The notes under the pieces were generated by a model. That model was not told the origin of the DNA and did not search any database. It was given only the letters and a program-made list of their open reading frames with translations. Positions 1 to 7,997 of a stretch of DNA of 64,000 nucleotides are shown here, one piece after another. Each line of letters begins with the position of its first letter. Position 1 is the first letter of the stretch. The stretch is from Ciceribacter sichuanensis (GTDB lineage: Bacteria > Pseudomonadota > Alphaproteobacteria > Rhizobiales > Rhizobiaceae): NCBI RefSeq assembly GCF_024055605.1, contig NZ_JAMXLX010000003.1, forward strand, positions 372,001 to 436,000. Reading direction: 5' to 3'. The translations under genes and the position numbers were made by a program.

Positions 1-1
1 T

Positions 2-364
2 TTCTTCGTCGGTCTTTTCGAGACAGCGCTTGAGGAAGGCGAGATCATCCGGGCGGTCCGGTTCATCGCGCCTGACAGGGCGGGCTATGCCAAGTTCGCC
101 AATCCGGCGTCACGCTTCGCCATGACCGGTGTCTTCGTGTCCAGGGGGACATCCGGCGTACGGGTGGCGGTGACCGGTGCCGGTTCGGATGGTGTCTTCC
201 GTCATCGAGGGCTCGAAGAGGCTCTTTCGCGAGACTGGTCGCCTGCGGCCGTTGCCGATATCACCGTCGATTCGTCCAATCTGATGGCTGATCTTCATGC
301 GGCGGCGGACTATCGTGCCAATCTTGTAAAAGTGATGACGAAGCGGGCCGTTGCCGCATCATGA
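2..364 (+). CDS. Xanthine dehydrogenase / CO dehydrogenase family FAD-binding subunit M (C-terminal part)
   Basis: The gene enters from the left edge in frame and ends at TGA 362-364; about 120 C-terminal residues are visible. The segment YAKFANPASRFAMTGVFVS followed by VRVAVTGAGSDGVFR matches the C-terminal domain of the medium FAD subunit (CoxM/CutM type) of molybdenum hydroxylases, which passes electrons between FeS clusters and FAD in a cytoplasmic three-subunit oxidoreductase. The N-terminal FAD-binding part and the partner subunits lie outside the window, so the substrate cannot be named. A terminator hairpin follows 26 bases after the stop, so this is the last gene of its unit. Confidence 0.8.
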   Translation, partial: FFVGLFETALEEGEIIRAVRFIAPDRAGYAKFANPASRFAMTGVFVSRGTSGVRVAVTGAGSDGVFRHRGLEEALSRDWSPAAVADITVDSSNLMADLHAAADYRANLVKVMTKRAVAAS

Positions 365-390
365 GCAGCCAGAAAACGCGATATCGGGAA

Positions 391-416
391 AGGGCGGCTC
401 CGGCTGCCCTTTTTTA
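391..416 (+). terminator. Rho-independent terminator after the CoxM-like gene
   Basis: AGGGCGGC (391-398) pairs with GCTGCCCT (403-410), with one G-T pair, around a UCCG loop, followed by a T run at 410-415. It lies just upstream of the FNR-type box, so it insulates hemA from the preceding gene. Confidence 0.8.
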
Positions 417-422
417 TCCAGC

Positions 423-436
423 TTGATACAGATCAA
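423..436 (+). promoter_or_regulatory. FNR/FixK-type anaerobox upstream of hemA
   Basis: TTGAT-ACAG-ATCAA is a perfect match to the TTGAT-N4-ATCAA consensus of FNR, FixK and FnrN activators. Its centre is at 429.5. If it works as a class II site (centre near -41.5), transcription would start near 471, and GATTAG at 456-461 would be the -10. The only gene it can serve is hemA, 150 bases downstream. Control of hemA by FNR/FixK homologues is known in Bradyrhizobium and Rhodobacter; for this genome it is inferred. Confidence 0.75.
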
Positions 437-585
437 GTTTGAAATAGAGACGATCGATTAGCACTTCTCTGGAAAGATTCTCGAAACCGCGCCTTTTGTC
501 GCAGTTTAGAATGAATTTACAATGCCGGGGTTGACCGCTGGCGCGCAGGATCCCAAAAGAGAAGCAGCAGGCTGGAGTTTTGACG

Positions 586-1800
586 ATGGATTTCGAAGCG
601 TTTTTCAAGAGCGAGCTGGAAGGCCTTCACGAAGAAGGTCGCTACCGGGTTTTCGCGGATCTTGAACGGCAGCAGGGTAATTTCCCCCGCGCCACGCGCT
701 ATACCAAGGATGGCCAGCACGACGTAACTGTCTGGTGCTCCAACGACTATCTGGGCATGGGCCAGAACGCATCGGTGATCGAGGCGATGAAGTCGGCCAT
801 CGATCACTGTGGCGCGGGTGCTGGAGGCACCCGGAATATCTCTGGCACGAACCACTACCATGTTCTTCTCGAGCGCGAACTCGCCGACCTGCACGGCAAG
901 GAATCAGCGCTGATCTTCACCTCCGGTTATATTTCCAACTGGGCGACGCTCGGCACGCTCGGCCAGAAGATCCCCGGCCTCATCATCTTCTCCGACGCGC
1001 TCAACCATGCCTCGATGATCGAAGGAATCCGCTATGCCAAGTGCGAGCGTGTGATCTGGAAGCACAACGATCTCAAGGACCTCGAAGCCAAGCTGGCGGC
1101 AGCCGATCCGAGGGCGCCGAAGCTCATCGCATTCGAATCGGTCTACTCGATGGACGGCGATATCGCGCCGATCAAGGAAATCTGCGATCTCGCCGACAAG
1201 TATGGCGCGATGACCTATCTCGATGAAGTGCATGCCGTCGGCATGTACGGTCCGCGCGGCGGCGGCGTTGCCGAACGCGAGGGCCTGATGGATCGCCTGA
1301 CGATCATCGAGGGCACGCTCGGCAAGGCCTTCGGCGTCATGGGCGGCTATATCACGGCTTCCACCGCGCTCTGCGACTTCATCCGTTCCTTCGCATCCGG
1401 CTTTATTTTCACGACGGCCCTGCCGCCGGCGCTGGCTGCCGGCGCTGTTGCTTCGATCCGTCATCTGAAGACGAGCCAGATCGAGCGCTTCGCCCATCAG
1501 GAGCGTGTCCGCCGTCTGCGTTCCATGCTTGATGCACGTGGCATTCCGCACATGCCGAACCCGAGCCACATCGTTCCGGTGATGGTAGGCGACGCTTCCA
1601 AGTGCAAGTGGATCTCGGACATCCTGCTCGACAACTTCAATATCTACGTCCAGCCGATCAACTATCCGACCGTGCCGAAGAAGACCGAGCGCCTGCGTAT
1701 CACGCCGACGCCGCTGCACTCGGATGCCGATATCGATCATCTGGTCGGCGCTTTGCACCAGTTGTGGTCTCGTTGCGCGCTTGCCCGCGCTGTGGCTTGA
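586..1800 (+). CDS. hemA: 5-aminolevulinate synthase
   Basis: A 404-aa PLP-dependent enzyme that condenses glycine and succinyl-CoA to 5-aminolevulinate, the first step of the C4 heme, siroheme and cobalamin pathway in alphaproteobacteria. Visible are the glycine-rich [17 protein letters not shown] stretch (about residues 76-92), the [11 protein letters not shown] aspartate region (212-222) and the PLP lysine in EGTLGKAFG (Lys247). Length is normal for the family. The ATG at 586 has GGAG 8 bases upstream and is preferred over an in-frame TTG at 580. The gene stands alone, with a terminator and a perfect FNR/FixK box upstream, which suggests induction at low oxygen. Confidence 0.97.
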   Translation: MDFEAFFKSELEGLHEEGRYRVFADLERQQGNFPRATRYTKDGQHDVTVWCSNDYLGMGQNASVIEAMKSAIDHCGAGAGGTRNISGTNHYHVLLERELADLHGKESALIFTSGYISNWATLGTLGQKIPGLIIFSDALNHASMIEGIRYAKCERVIWKHNDLKDLEAKLAAADPRAPKLIAFESVYSMDGDIAPIKEICDLADKYGAMTYLDEVHAVGMYGPRGGGVAEREGLMDRLTIIEGTLGKAFGVMGGYITASTALCDFIRSFASGFIFTTALPPALAAGAVASIRHLKTSQIERFAHQERVRRLRSMLDARGIPHMPNPSHIVPVMVGDASKCKWISDILLDNFNIYVQPINYPTVPKKTERLRITPTPLHSDADIDHLVGALHQLWSRCALARAVA

Positions 1801-1878
1801 TCGCCGGCACAAACGCTGTCATTTCGATGCGGATCATGGAAACATGGTCCGCATTTTTCGTTTCGAGGGTTTTCAAAG

Positions 1879-3000
1879 ATGACTGTTGCGGACCGCGTCA
1901 ATCGGATGATCGATCAGGCCGTCGAGCAGGAGCGCATTACCGGCGCCGTGGTGCTGGTCTACCGGAACGGCGAGCCTCTGCTGCGGCGTGCTGCCGGGTT
2001 CTCTGACCGGGAAGCCGGTATCCCCATGCAGATCGACAGCATCTTCCGTTATTCCTCCATCACCAAGCCGATCGTGGCAGCGACGGCGCTGGCGATGATC
2101 GACGCGGGTCTGTTCGGGCTCGATGACCGGGTTTCGCAATATCTTCCATGGTTCCGGCCGAAGACCGCCGAGGGGATCGAGGCGCCGATTGCCATTCGCC
2201 ACCTGCTCACCCACACCTCCGGCCTCGTCTATGACCAGAGGCTGGAGCTTCTTCCCGATAACAGGGCGATCACGCTTGGAATTGCCGACACGGATCTCGG
2301 GCTTGAGGAGAACTTCGCGCGTCACAACGATATCCCGCTCGCCTTTGCGCCGGGCGAGCGCTGGGCCTATTCCTTCGCCACCGATATTCTCGGCGGCGTC
2401 GTGGCTGCTGTGCATGGCGACACTCTGGAGGCGGCCGTAGTTCACTACGTTGCAGGTCCTCTCCGGATGGAGGACGCGCGCTTTCATGTCACCGATCCCG
2501 AGCGCTTGACCGTGGCCTATGGAGATGGTGCGGCGCGACCTGTCCGTATGCCGGATCCCTGGGTTGCCGGGGAAGATGCCGGCTGGCGAGCCGTCTTCTC
2601 TCCTTCGCGGATCTTCAATCCAAAGGCATTCCAGTCCGGCGGCGCCGGGATGGCGGGCACAGCGGATGACCTGCTCAAGCTGCTGGAAACGCTTCGCACC
2701 GGCGGCGACCCGATCCTGAAGTCCGAGACAGTCAGGGCTGGTCTCTCCAACCAGATCGGGGATATCGAGGGGGAGCCCGGTTCGCGGTTTGGTTTCTTCG
2801 GAGCGGTGATTACGGATTCGCGTGAGGCAGGAACGGTACTGCCGGTCGGCGTGGTCCAATGGGGCGGAGTCTACGGCAATAGCTGGTTCATCGATCCGAC
2901 CGAAGGCCTGACCGTCGTCAGCATGACGAACACGGCGCTTGAAGGCTGCATGGGGTTCTATCCCGAGATGCTGCGTCGTGCCGTCTACGGGCACCGCTGA
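1879..3000 (+). CDS. Serine hydrolase, beta-lactamase class C / esterase family
   Basis: A 373-aa protein with the family's SxxK motif in YSSITKPIVAA (near residue 54), followed by the usual helix ALAMIDAGLFGLDDRVSQYLP and the HLLTHTSGL motif. A Tyr in RWAYSFATDILG occupies the place of the second motif, and QWGGVYGNSWFIDP is the region of the third. No signal peptide is visible, so it is probably a cytoplasmic esterase or peptidase-like enzyme and not a true beta-lactamase. GAGGG sits 9 bases before the ATG. It converges on dxr with only 22 bases between the stops. Substrate unknown. Confidence 0.85.
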   Translation: MTVADRVNRMIDQAVEQERITGAVVLVYRNGEPLLRRAAGFSDREAGIPMQIDSIFRYSSITKPIVAATALAMIDAGLFGLDDRVSQYLPWFRPKTAEGIEAPIAIRHLLTHTSGLVYDQRLELLPDNRAITLGIADTDLGLEENFARHNDIPLAFAPGERWAYSFATDILGGVVAAVHGDTLEAAVVHYVAGPLRMEDARFHVTDPERLTVAYGDGAARPVRMPDPWVAGEDAGWRAVFSPSRIFNPKAFQSGGAGMAGTADDLLKLLETLRTGGDPILKSETVRAGLSNQIGDIEGEPGSRFGFFGAVITDSREAGTVLPVGVVQWGGVYGNSWFIDPTEGLTVVSMTNTALEGCMGFYPEMLRRAVYGHR

Positions 3001-3022
3001 GAGCGGGCCGAAGGCGTAAGAT

Positions 3023-4216
3023 TCAGGCCGCCTGTTCCCGGATGGCGATAACCCGGGCGGCGGTGCGTCTCGCCTCCGTGTCCGCGGCAAATACTTCCGC
3101 GATGGTCATTGCCGGCGGCAATGAGATGAGCCGGTCCATGACGTCCTCGACGATTTCCGCCATGCCGAGGAAGCCGATCCTGCCTGCTACGAAGGCGTTG
3201 AAGGCGGTTTCTTCCGCCGCATTCATGACAGCCGCCTGCACGCCGCCGCGCTCCAGCGCCGTACGCGCAAGCCGCAGCGCCGGAAAGCGCTTTTCATCAG
3301 GCGCTTCGAAATCGAGCCGCGCCAGCTTTGCGAAATCGAGCCGCTCCACATCCAGCTTCGGGCGCTTCGGATAGGTCAGCGCATAGCCAATGGCGGTGCG
3401 CATATCAGGTGCACCGAGTTGGGCGATGACGGAGCCGTCGCTGTAGCCGACCATCGAATGGACGATCGACTGCGGGTGGACGATCACCTCGACCTGATCG
3501 GGACGAAGGCCGAAGAGATGCTTGGCCTCGACCATTTCCAGCGCCTTGTTGAACATCGAGGCGCTGCCGACCGAGATTTTCAGGCCCATCGACCAGTTCG
3601 GATGGGTTCTGGCCGTCTCCACGGTGACGTTTGCCATCTGCTCACGGCTATGGGTGCGGAAAGGCCCACCCGAGGCGGTCAGCACGATTCGCTCCAGCGC
3701 GTGACGCTGGTCGTTGTCGAGACACTGGAAGATCGCGCTGTGCTCGCTATCGACCGGTATCAGCCGGCCGCCACCGGCCCGGACGGCCTCGACGAAGAGT
3801 TCTCCTGCCGAAACCAGGCATTCCTTGTTGGCGAGCGCGATGTCGGCGCCACGGCTTGCGGCCTTAAGCGTCGGGGCGAGCCCTGCCGTGCCGACGATCG
3901 CCGCCATGACCCATTCGGCTTCCAGGCATGCCGCTTCATCGAGCCCGGAGACGCCTGCCGCCACATCGACGCCGCTGCCGGAAAGCGCATCCTTCAGCGT
4001 CATGTACTGGCTTTCGTCGGCGGTAACCGCGAGCTTCGCGCCCGTCTCGCGCGCCTGCTGTGCCAGAAGCTCGATGTTGCCGTTGCCAGTCAGTGCCATC
4101 ACTTCGAAGGCATCCCTGCCACCGAGCTGGCGGACGACATCAAGTGTGTTGACGCCGATGGAACCGGTTGAACCGAGGATTGTGAGGCGCCGCGGCCTTC
4201 CGCTATCCGTCGTCAT
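3023..4216 (-). CDS. dxr: 1-deoxy-D-xylulose 5-phosphate reductoisomerase
   Basis: A 397-aa NADPH-dependent enzyme converting DXP to 2-C-methyl-D-erythritol 4-phosphate, the committed step of the MEP isoprenoid pathway. The N-terminal nucleotide-binding motif is LTILGSTGSIGVNTLDVV. Metal and substrate motifs are PVDSEHSAIFQCL and TASGGPFR. The start at 4216 (MTTDSGRPRRLTILG) gives the normal family length; a reading frame continues 45 codons upstream but those residues do not resemble the family. It diverges from the P-type ATPase gene across 124 bases. The hemA-dxr neighbourhood is, as far as I recall, shared with Sinorhizobium. Confidence 0.96.
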   Translation of the reverse strand: MTTDSGRPRRLTILGSTGSIGVNTLDVVRQLGGRDAFEVMALTGNGNIELLAQQARETGAKLAVTADESQYMTLKDALSGSGVDVAAGVSGLDEAACLEAEWVMAAIVGTAGLAPTLKAASRGADIALANKECLVSAGELFVEAVRAGGGRLIPVDSEHSAIFQCLDNDQRHALERIVLTASGGPFRTHSREQMANVTVETARTHPNWSMGLKISVGSASMFNKALEMVEAKHLFGLRPDQVEVIVHPQSIVHSMVGYSDGSVIAQLGAPDMRTAIGYALTYPKRPKLDVERLDFAKLARLDFEAPDEKRFPALRLARTALERGGVQAAVMNAAEETAFNAFVAGRIGFLGMAEIVEDVMDRLISLPPAMTIAEVFAADTEARRTAARVIAIREQAA

Positions 4217-4340
4217 CTGTATTTGTCCGGAGATTGCTTCATTTGCCGATCCGTCTACAAGGGAAAGGGGCAGGCGGCAAGTATTGCTTACAATGCTGAA
4301 GCAGTTGGACTGGCGCTTGTGGAGGCCGGAGCGGGGAACG

Positions 4341-6185
4341 ATGAGATCCATTTCGACAGTCGTGCGCGACTATAGTGCGGCGGTTCTCGCCATTCTGGCG
4401 CTTGTTGCGCTTGGCGGCGGCGGGCTTTTCCTTTTCTTCGATCGTCCCGATCTTGCATCGCTTGCCTGGTATGCGGGAACGGGAATTGTTCTTGCAGCAC
4501 TTGCCGTGGAAATCCTGCGATCGCTGACCAAAGGGCATTTCGGCGTCGACGTGATCGCCGGGCTTTCGATGTCTGCGGCGCTTGCCTTCGGCGAGCCTCT
4601 GGCCGGCGCCATCGTGGCGTTGATGTATGCCGGTGGACAGCAGCTTGAAAATTTCGCTGAAGGGCGCGCGCGGCGCGAAATGACGGCACTTCTCGGCCGC
4701 GTGGCGCATACTTCGATGCGTTATGTCGATGGGCGGCTTGAGGAGGTTCCGATCGAGAACCTCTGTCCCGGCGAACGTATCCTGGTGCGGCGCGGCGAGG
4801 TCGTGCCCGTCGATGGGTTGCTTCTGTCCGAGCGGGCGGATGTCGACATGTCGGCGCTGACGGGTGAGGCGCTTCCAGTCCGGCTCTCACGGCGGGAAGA
4901 AGTGGCAAGCGGTGGTACGGCGGTCGGCAGCGCCTTCGATATCGAGGTGTTGCGGCGCTCCGACGAGAGCACCTATGCCGGTATCGTGCGGTTGGTGGAG
5001 GGCGCCCAGCAAAGCCGAGCACCGATGATGCGGCTTGCCGATCGCTATGCCGTCTGGTTCCTGTTGTTGACGCTTGCGATTGCGGGTGGTGCGTGGTGGG
5101 CAAGCGACGACGGTACCAGGGCGCTTGCGGTTCTGGTCGTCGCGACGCCCTGTCCGCTCATTCTCGCCGTGCCGGTTGCCATCATTTCGGGCCTGTCGCG
5201 GGCGGCTTCCCGTGGTGTGCTGGTCAAGAGCGGTGGCGCGCTCGAATCGCTTGCAAGGATACGGACTGCCGTTCTCGACAAGACTGGGACCCTGACCAGT
5301 GGACAGGCGGGGGTGGTTTCAATCCGCACGACCGGCGTCGTGTCTGATGATGAGGTCCTGAGGCTCGCGGCGTCGCTCGATCAGGCTTCCAACCATGTCA
5401 GCGCCGAAGCGCTGGTGCGCGAGGCCCGGGCACGCGGCATGGTGCTCTCCACCCCTACTGACATCATCGAGGCACCTGGTTCCGGCCTGGAAGGCCGACT
5501 CGATGGCCACGTGGTCGTGGTCGGCGGAAGCGATTTCGTGCATAGCAGATGCGCGGTCGGCGATCCCTACATGCTGGGGCGCGATCTGCCGCCCGGAACC
5601 GCCGTTGTCGCGCTGGGTGTCGATGGCAAGGTGGCAGGCATTATTCTTCTATCGGACCGTCTTCGTGCGGATGCAGGCGCCGCTATCAAGGCTTTCCGTG
5701 CGCAAGGCGTTCGGCGCTTCGTGCTTGCCTCCGGCGACCGTACCGATGTCGTGGACGCCGCCGGAAAGCTGCTGGGCGTCGATGAGATCCGCGGCGGCCT
5801 GCTGCCGGACGAGAAGGTCGAGATCGTGCTGGCCGAGCGAAGGAACGGGCCGGTGATGATGATCGGGGACGGCGTCAACGATGCGCCGGCGCTGGCTGCG
5901 GCGGATGTGGGCGTGGCCATGGGCGCCCGAGGCGCTGCGGCATCCTCCGAAACCGCTGACGTGGTACTGCTTGTCGACATGCTGGATCGTCTCCCGCAGG
6001 CATTGGCGATTGCCCGCAGGACGCGAAAGATCGCCCGGCAAAGCGTTCTCGTCGGTCTAGCGCTGTCGCTGGCCGCGATGGTCGTCGCTGCTTTCGGTTA
6101 TCTTCCCCCCGTTCAGGGCGCGCTCCTGCAGGAACTGATCGATGTCGCGGTGATCCTGAACGCCCTACGGGCGCTGCGCGGTTGA
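4341..6185 (+). CDS. Heavy-metal-translocating P1B-type ATPase without N-terminal metal-binding domain
   Basis: A 614-aa inner-membrane metal pump. In order: N-terminal transmembrane helices directly from about residue 10, the actuator TGE motif (SALTGEALPV, 172-181), the membrane metal-site motif TPCP (269-272), the phosphorylation motif DKTGT (Asp313) and the hinge GDGVNDAPAL (near 534). It has no HMA or CxxC domain at the N terminus and carries TPCP where CPC is usual, so it is not a standard Cu or Zn/Cd exporter; the cation cannot be assigned. The ATG at 4341 has GGAG 9 bases upstream. An in-frame ATG at 4293 would add 16 residues without a clear ribosome-binding site. Confidence 0.9.
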   Translation: MRSISTVVRDYSAAVLAILALVALGGGGLFLFFDRPDLASLAWYAGTGIVLAALAVEILRSLTKGHFGVDVIAGLSMSAALAFGEPLAGAIVALMYAGGQQLENFAEGRARREMTALLGRVAHTSMRYVDGRLEEVPIENLCPGERILVRRGEVVPVDGLLLSERADVDMSALTGEALPVRLSRREEVASGGTAVGSAFDIEVLRRSDESTYAGIVRLVEGAQQSRAPMMRLADRYAVWFLLLTLAIAGGAWWASDDGTRALAVLVVATPCPLILAVPVAIISGLSRAASRGVLVKSGGALESLARIRTAVLDKTGTLTSGQAGVVSIRTTGVVSDDEVLRLAASLDQASNHVSAEALVREARARGMVLSTPTDIIEAPGSGLEGRLDGHVVVVGGSDFVHSRCAVGDPYMLGRDLPPGTAVVALGVDGKVAGIILLSDRLRADAGAAIKAFRAQGVRRFVLASGDRTDVVDAAGKLLGVDEIRGGLLPDEKVEIVLAERRNGPVMMIGDGVNDAPALAAADVGVAMGARGAAASSETADVVLLVDMLDRLPQALAIARRTRKIARQSVLVGLALSLAAMVVAAFGYLPPVQGALLQELIDVAVILNALRALRG

Positions 6186-6210
6186 TATATTAACGGTTTC
6201 TTGTTTTTCC

Positions 6211-6235
6211 GGAACAAAGCCGTCTTTGGGTGGTT
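6211..6235 (+). promoter_or_regulatory. EcfG-type (general stress sigma) promoter for the YciF-like gene
   Basis: GGAAC at 6211-6215 and GGTT at 6232-6235 are separated by 16 bases. The rhizobial EcfG/RpoE2 consensus is GGAAC-N16/17-CGTT, so there is one mismatch. It lies 39 bases before the start of a stress-type ferritin-like gene, which fits general-stress control. Confidence 0.6.
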
Positions 6236-6274
6236 CTGAAACTATAACTTCAACGCGATGAGGAGATAGCCGAT

Positions 6275-6775
6275 ATGACACAGAAGACACTGGACGACCT
6301 GTTTCACGAGACCCTGAAGGACATCTACTACGCCGAGCGAAAGATCCTGAAGGCCTTGCCGAAGATGGCGCGCGGCGCGCAGGATCCGAGGTTGAAGGCG
6401 GCCTTCGAGAAACACAAGGAAGAGACCGAAGGTCAGGTCGAGCGCCTGCAGCAGGTTTTCGAAATCATCGGCAAGCGGCCTCGCGCCAAGACCTGCCCTG
6501 CAATCGACGGCATCATCGAGGAAGGCGAAGAAATTCTCGACGAGTTCAAGGGAACGCCCGCCCTCGATGCCGGCCTGCTGGCGGCTGCTCAGGCCGTCGA
6601 GCACTACGAGATCAGCCGTTACGGCACATTGCGCGCCTGGGCGCGGCAGCTCGGTCACCGGGAAGCGGTTACGCTGCTCGATGCCACGCTGGAGGAAGAA
6701 AGCGACACGGATGACGCTTTGACCAAGCTTGCCGAAAGCGCGGTCAATGTCGCCGCGCGCAAAAAGGCGGCCTGA
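6275..6775 (+). CDS. yciF: Ferritin-like stress protein, DUF892 / YciF family
   Basis: A 166-aa all-helical protein of the DUF892 (YciF/YciE) ferritin-like family, which forms four-helix bundles with a di-iron site and is stress-induced in many bacteria. The start MTQKTLDDLFHETLKDIYYAER carries the family N-terminal Glu and Tyr residues; EHYEISRYGTLRAWA is the second metal-ligand helix. The biochemical role is not established. GAGGAG lies before the ATG. A GGAAC-N16-GGTT promoter upstream and a strong hairpin downstream make it a single-gene unit. Confidence 0.9.
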   Translation: MTQKTLDDLFHETLKDIYYAERKILKALPKMARGAQDPRLKAAFEKHKEETEGQVERLQQVFEIIGKRPRAKTCPAIDGIIEEGEEILDEFKGTPALDAGLLAAAQAVEHYEISRYGTLRAWARQLGHREAVTLLDATLEEESDTDDALTKLAESAVNVAARKKAA

Positions 6776-6791
6776 CAATTTTCGAACGTTG

Positions 6792-6818
6792 CGAGGCCCG
6801 GTCGAAAACCGGGCCTCG
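6792..6818 (+). terminator. Strong hairpin between the YciF-like gene and the ECF sigma gene
   Basis: CGAGGCCCGGT (6792-6802) and ACCGGGCCTCG (6808-6818) form a perfect 11-bp stem with a five-base loop. There is only a short T stretch after it. It lies between two convergent genes and could stop transcription from either side. Confidence 0.7.
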
Positions 6819-6823
6819 TTGCT

Positions 6824-6858
6824 GCATAGCCGGCAATGCATGATGTTGCATAGCCGGC
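6824..6858. repeat. Short direct repeat GCATAGCCGGC
   Basis: GCATAGCCGGC occurs twice with a 24-base period, between the terminator hairpin and the end of the sigma factor gene. No function is apparent. Confidence 0.4.
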
Positions 6859-6901
6859 GCTTTTCTGCCAGTGGACCTAATCAACGGGCGGACGATCCAT
6901 A

Positions 6902-7393
6902 TCAGAGGTACGGTCGGCTCATCTCTTCCGGCTGCTCGCCCAGTTCCCTGCGCAACTGCATACGCGCGCGGTTGAGGCGGCTCTTCACCGTTCCCATCGG
7001 GCATCCACAGATGGCCGCCGCATCCCTGTAGCGTTCTCCCAACATGACGATCAGGATCAGCATCTCCCTGTGATGCTCCGGCAGGCGGTAAAGTGCCCTG
7101 CGCACGTCGTTCGCCTGTGCGCACCAGTCCTGACTTGCCTCGGTTGTCAGGTGTTCGGCTATATCGTCCGGCAGGCCGACGCTCTCGCGGCTGCGGCGCC
7201 GGATGCGGGTACAGAAACTGTTGCGCATGATGGTGAAGAGCCACGATTTCAGGCGCGTGCCCGGCTCGAACTTGTCGAGGTTGGCAAGGGCATTCGTAAG
7301 CGTTTCCTGAACAAGATCGTCGACGTCTTCAGCTTTCGAGCAGAAGGTTCTGGCGAAGGCCCGCAGCGCCGGGATCAAGTCCACCACTTCCAT
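6902..7393 (-). CDS. ECF-type RNA polymerase sigma factor
   Basis: A 163-aa sigma factor with two regions: sigma2 (DVDDLVQETLTNALANLDKF, then SWLFTIMRNSF) and sigma4 (RLPEHHREMLILIVMLG, then the helix-turn-helix AAICGCPMGTVKSRLNRAR). It is like the short rhizobial RpoE-type factors. The ATG at 7393 (MEVVDLIPALRAFART) fits the family N terminus; an in-frame TTG at 7426 with GGAGG 9 bases upstream is a real alternative and would add 11 residues. No anti-sigma gene lies beside it. A perfect GGAAC-N16-CGTT promoter sits upstream, so it is probably under EcfG control or controls itself. Confidence 0.88.
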   Translation of the reverse strand: MEVVDLIPALRAFARTFCSKAEDVDDLVQETLTNALANLDKFEPGTRLKSWLFTIMRNSFCTRIRRRSRESVGLPDDIAEHLTTEASQDWCAQANDVRRALYRLPEHHREMLILIVMLGERYRDAAAICGCPMGTVKSRLNRARMQLRRELGEQPEEMSRPYL

Positions 7394-7473
7394 TTGCGCA
7401 TCGCGCCTTGCTGTGCGGGTTGCCAATGTCGTCACCCTCCATGGCAAACGGATGGACGAAAGATCCTTCCGTT

Positions 7474-7498
7474 AACGCCTCCCATGCGGCGGGGTTCC
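7474..7498 (-). promoter_or_regulatory. EcfG-type promoter for the ECF sigma gene
   Basis: On the minus strand GGAAC (7498-7494), exactly 16 bases, then CGTT (7477-7474): a perfect match to the EcfG/RpoE2 consensus. It points at the sigma factor gene and leaves a leader of roughly 75 bases to the ATG at 7393. Confidence 0.7.
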
Positions 7499-7754
7499 TG
7501 AGAAATCGGGAGCTTTCTGCCACGGCAATGCCTGCCGTAACGTGAGGAGCGTCCGGTCGCGCCCGGGTGTCGCTGAGGTGGAAAACAGCGTTTGTCTTGA
7601 AGGACTGGGCTGGCCGGATTGTTGCCGGAAAAGGTGCTTGTTCAGGCGCCCGTCACGGAAATCGTGCAGATAGATTGCATTTTAGCAATCGACTTAAGCG
7701 GACTCAAAAGCATCTGCGCCATTCTGTTCCTGACTGATCCAGGAGCAACCGACC
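7499..7754. other. Intergenic region before the 54-aa membrane protein gene
   Basis: The gene-free stretch between the sigma factor and the 54-aa gene is about 360 bases. Besides the EcfG-type promoter it holds a 17-bp palindrome ACGGCA-ATGCC-TGCCGT (7522-7538) and an inverted repeat GATTGC-N6-GCAATC (7673-7690). I see no further convincing reading frame. Confidence 0.5.
7673..7690. promoter_or_regulatory. Inverted repeat, possible operator upstream of the 54-aa gene
   Basis: GATTGC and GCAATC form perfect 6-bp arms around ATTTTA, ending 64 bases before the start of the 54-aa membrane protein gene. The size and spacing suit a dimeric regulator; its identity is unknown. Confidence 0.4.
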
Positions 7755-7919
7755 ATGACCACGAGGATGAAATCCCTCATTTTCGCGACCAACATCTCAC
7801 TCGCCATGTGGGCGTGTCTGATTGGCATCGGTGTATGGGCCTTTCAGGACAACACACCGCATCTCGATGGACAGCTTACCGCCAGCATCGGCAGTTTCGA
7901 AGGCACCAAGTGCTATTGA
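7755..7919 (+). CDS. Small single-pass membrane protein, 54 aa
   Basis: ATG at 7755 with AGGAG 9 bases upstream opens a 54-codon frame ending TGA 7917-7919. The product begins MTTRMKSLIF, has one hydrophobic segment (about residues 7-30, ISLAMWACLIGIGVWAF) and a polar tail ending GTKCY. It resembles no family I recognise. It stands alone between the sigma factor and a minus-strand small membrane protein gene. The good ribosome-binding site and the typical membrane-protein layout support it as a real gene. Confidence 0.65.
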   Translation: MTTRMKSLIFATNISLAMWACLIGIGVWAFQDNTPHLDGQLTASIGSFEGTKCY

Positions 7920-7997
7920 GTTTGAGCTGAGATAACCCGTCGCGGGCTATTCCACTCGCTTTTGCCGCCAGGATGACCTTGCGGTCATAGGGCGCTC

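Noticed and set aside
3714-4340. Long N-terminal extension of the P-type ATPase, overlapping dxr
   Set aside because: The extension is antisense to dxr, Ser/Pro/Ala-rich and has no HMA motif; ATG 4341 has a proper GGAG.
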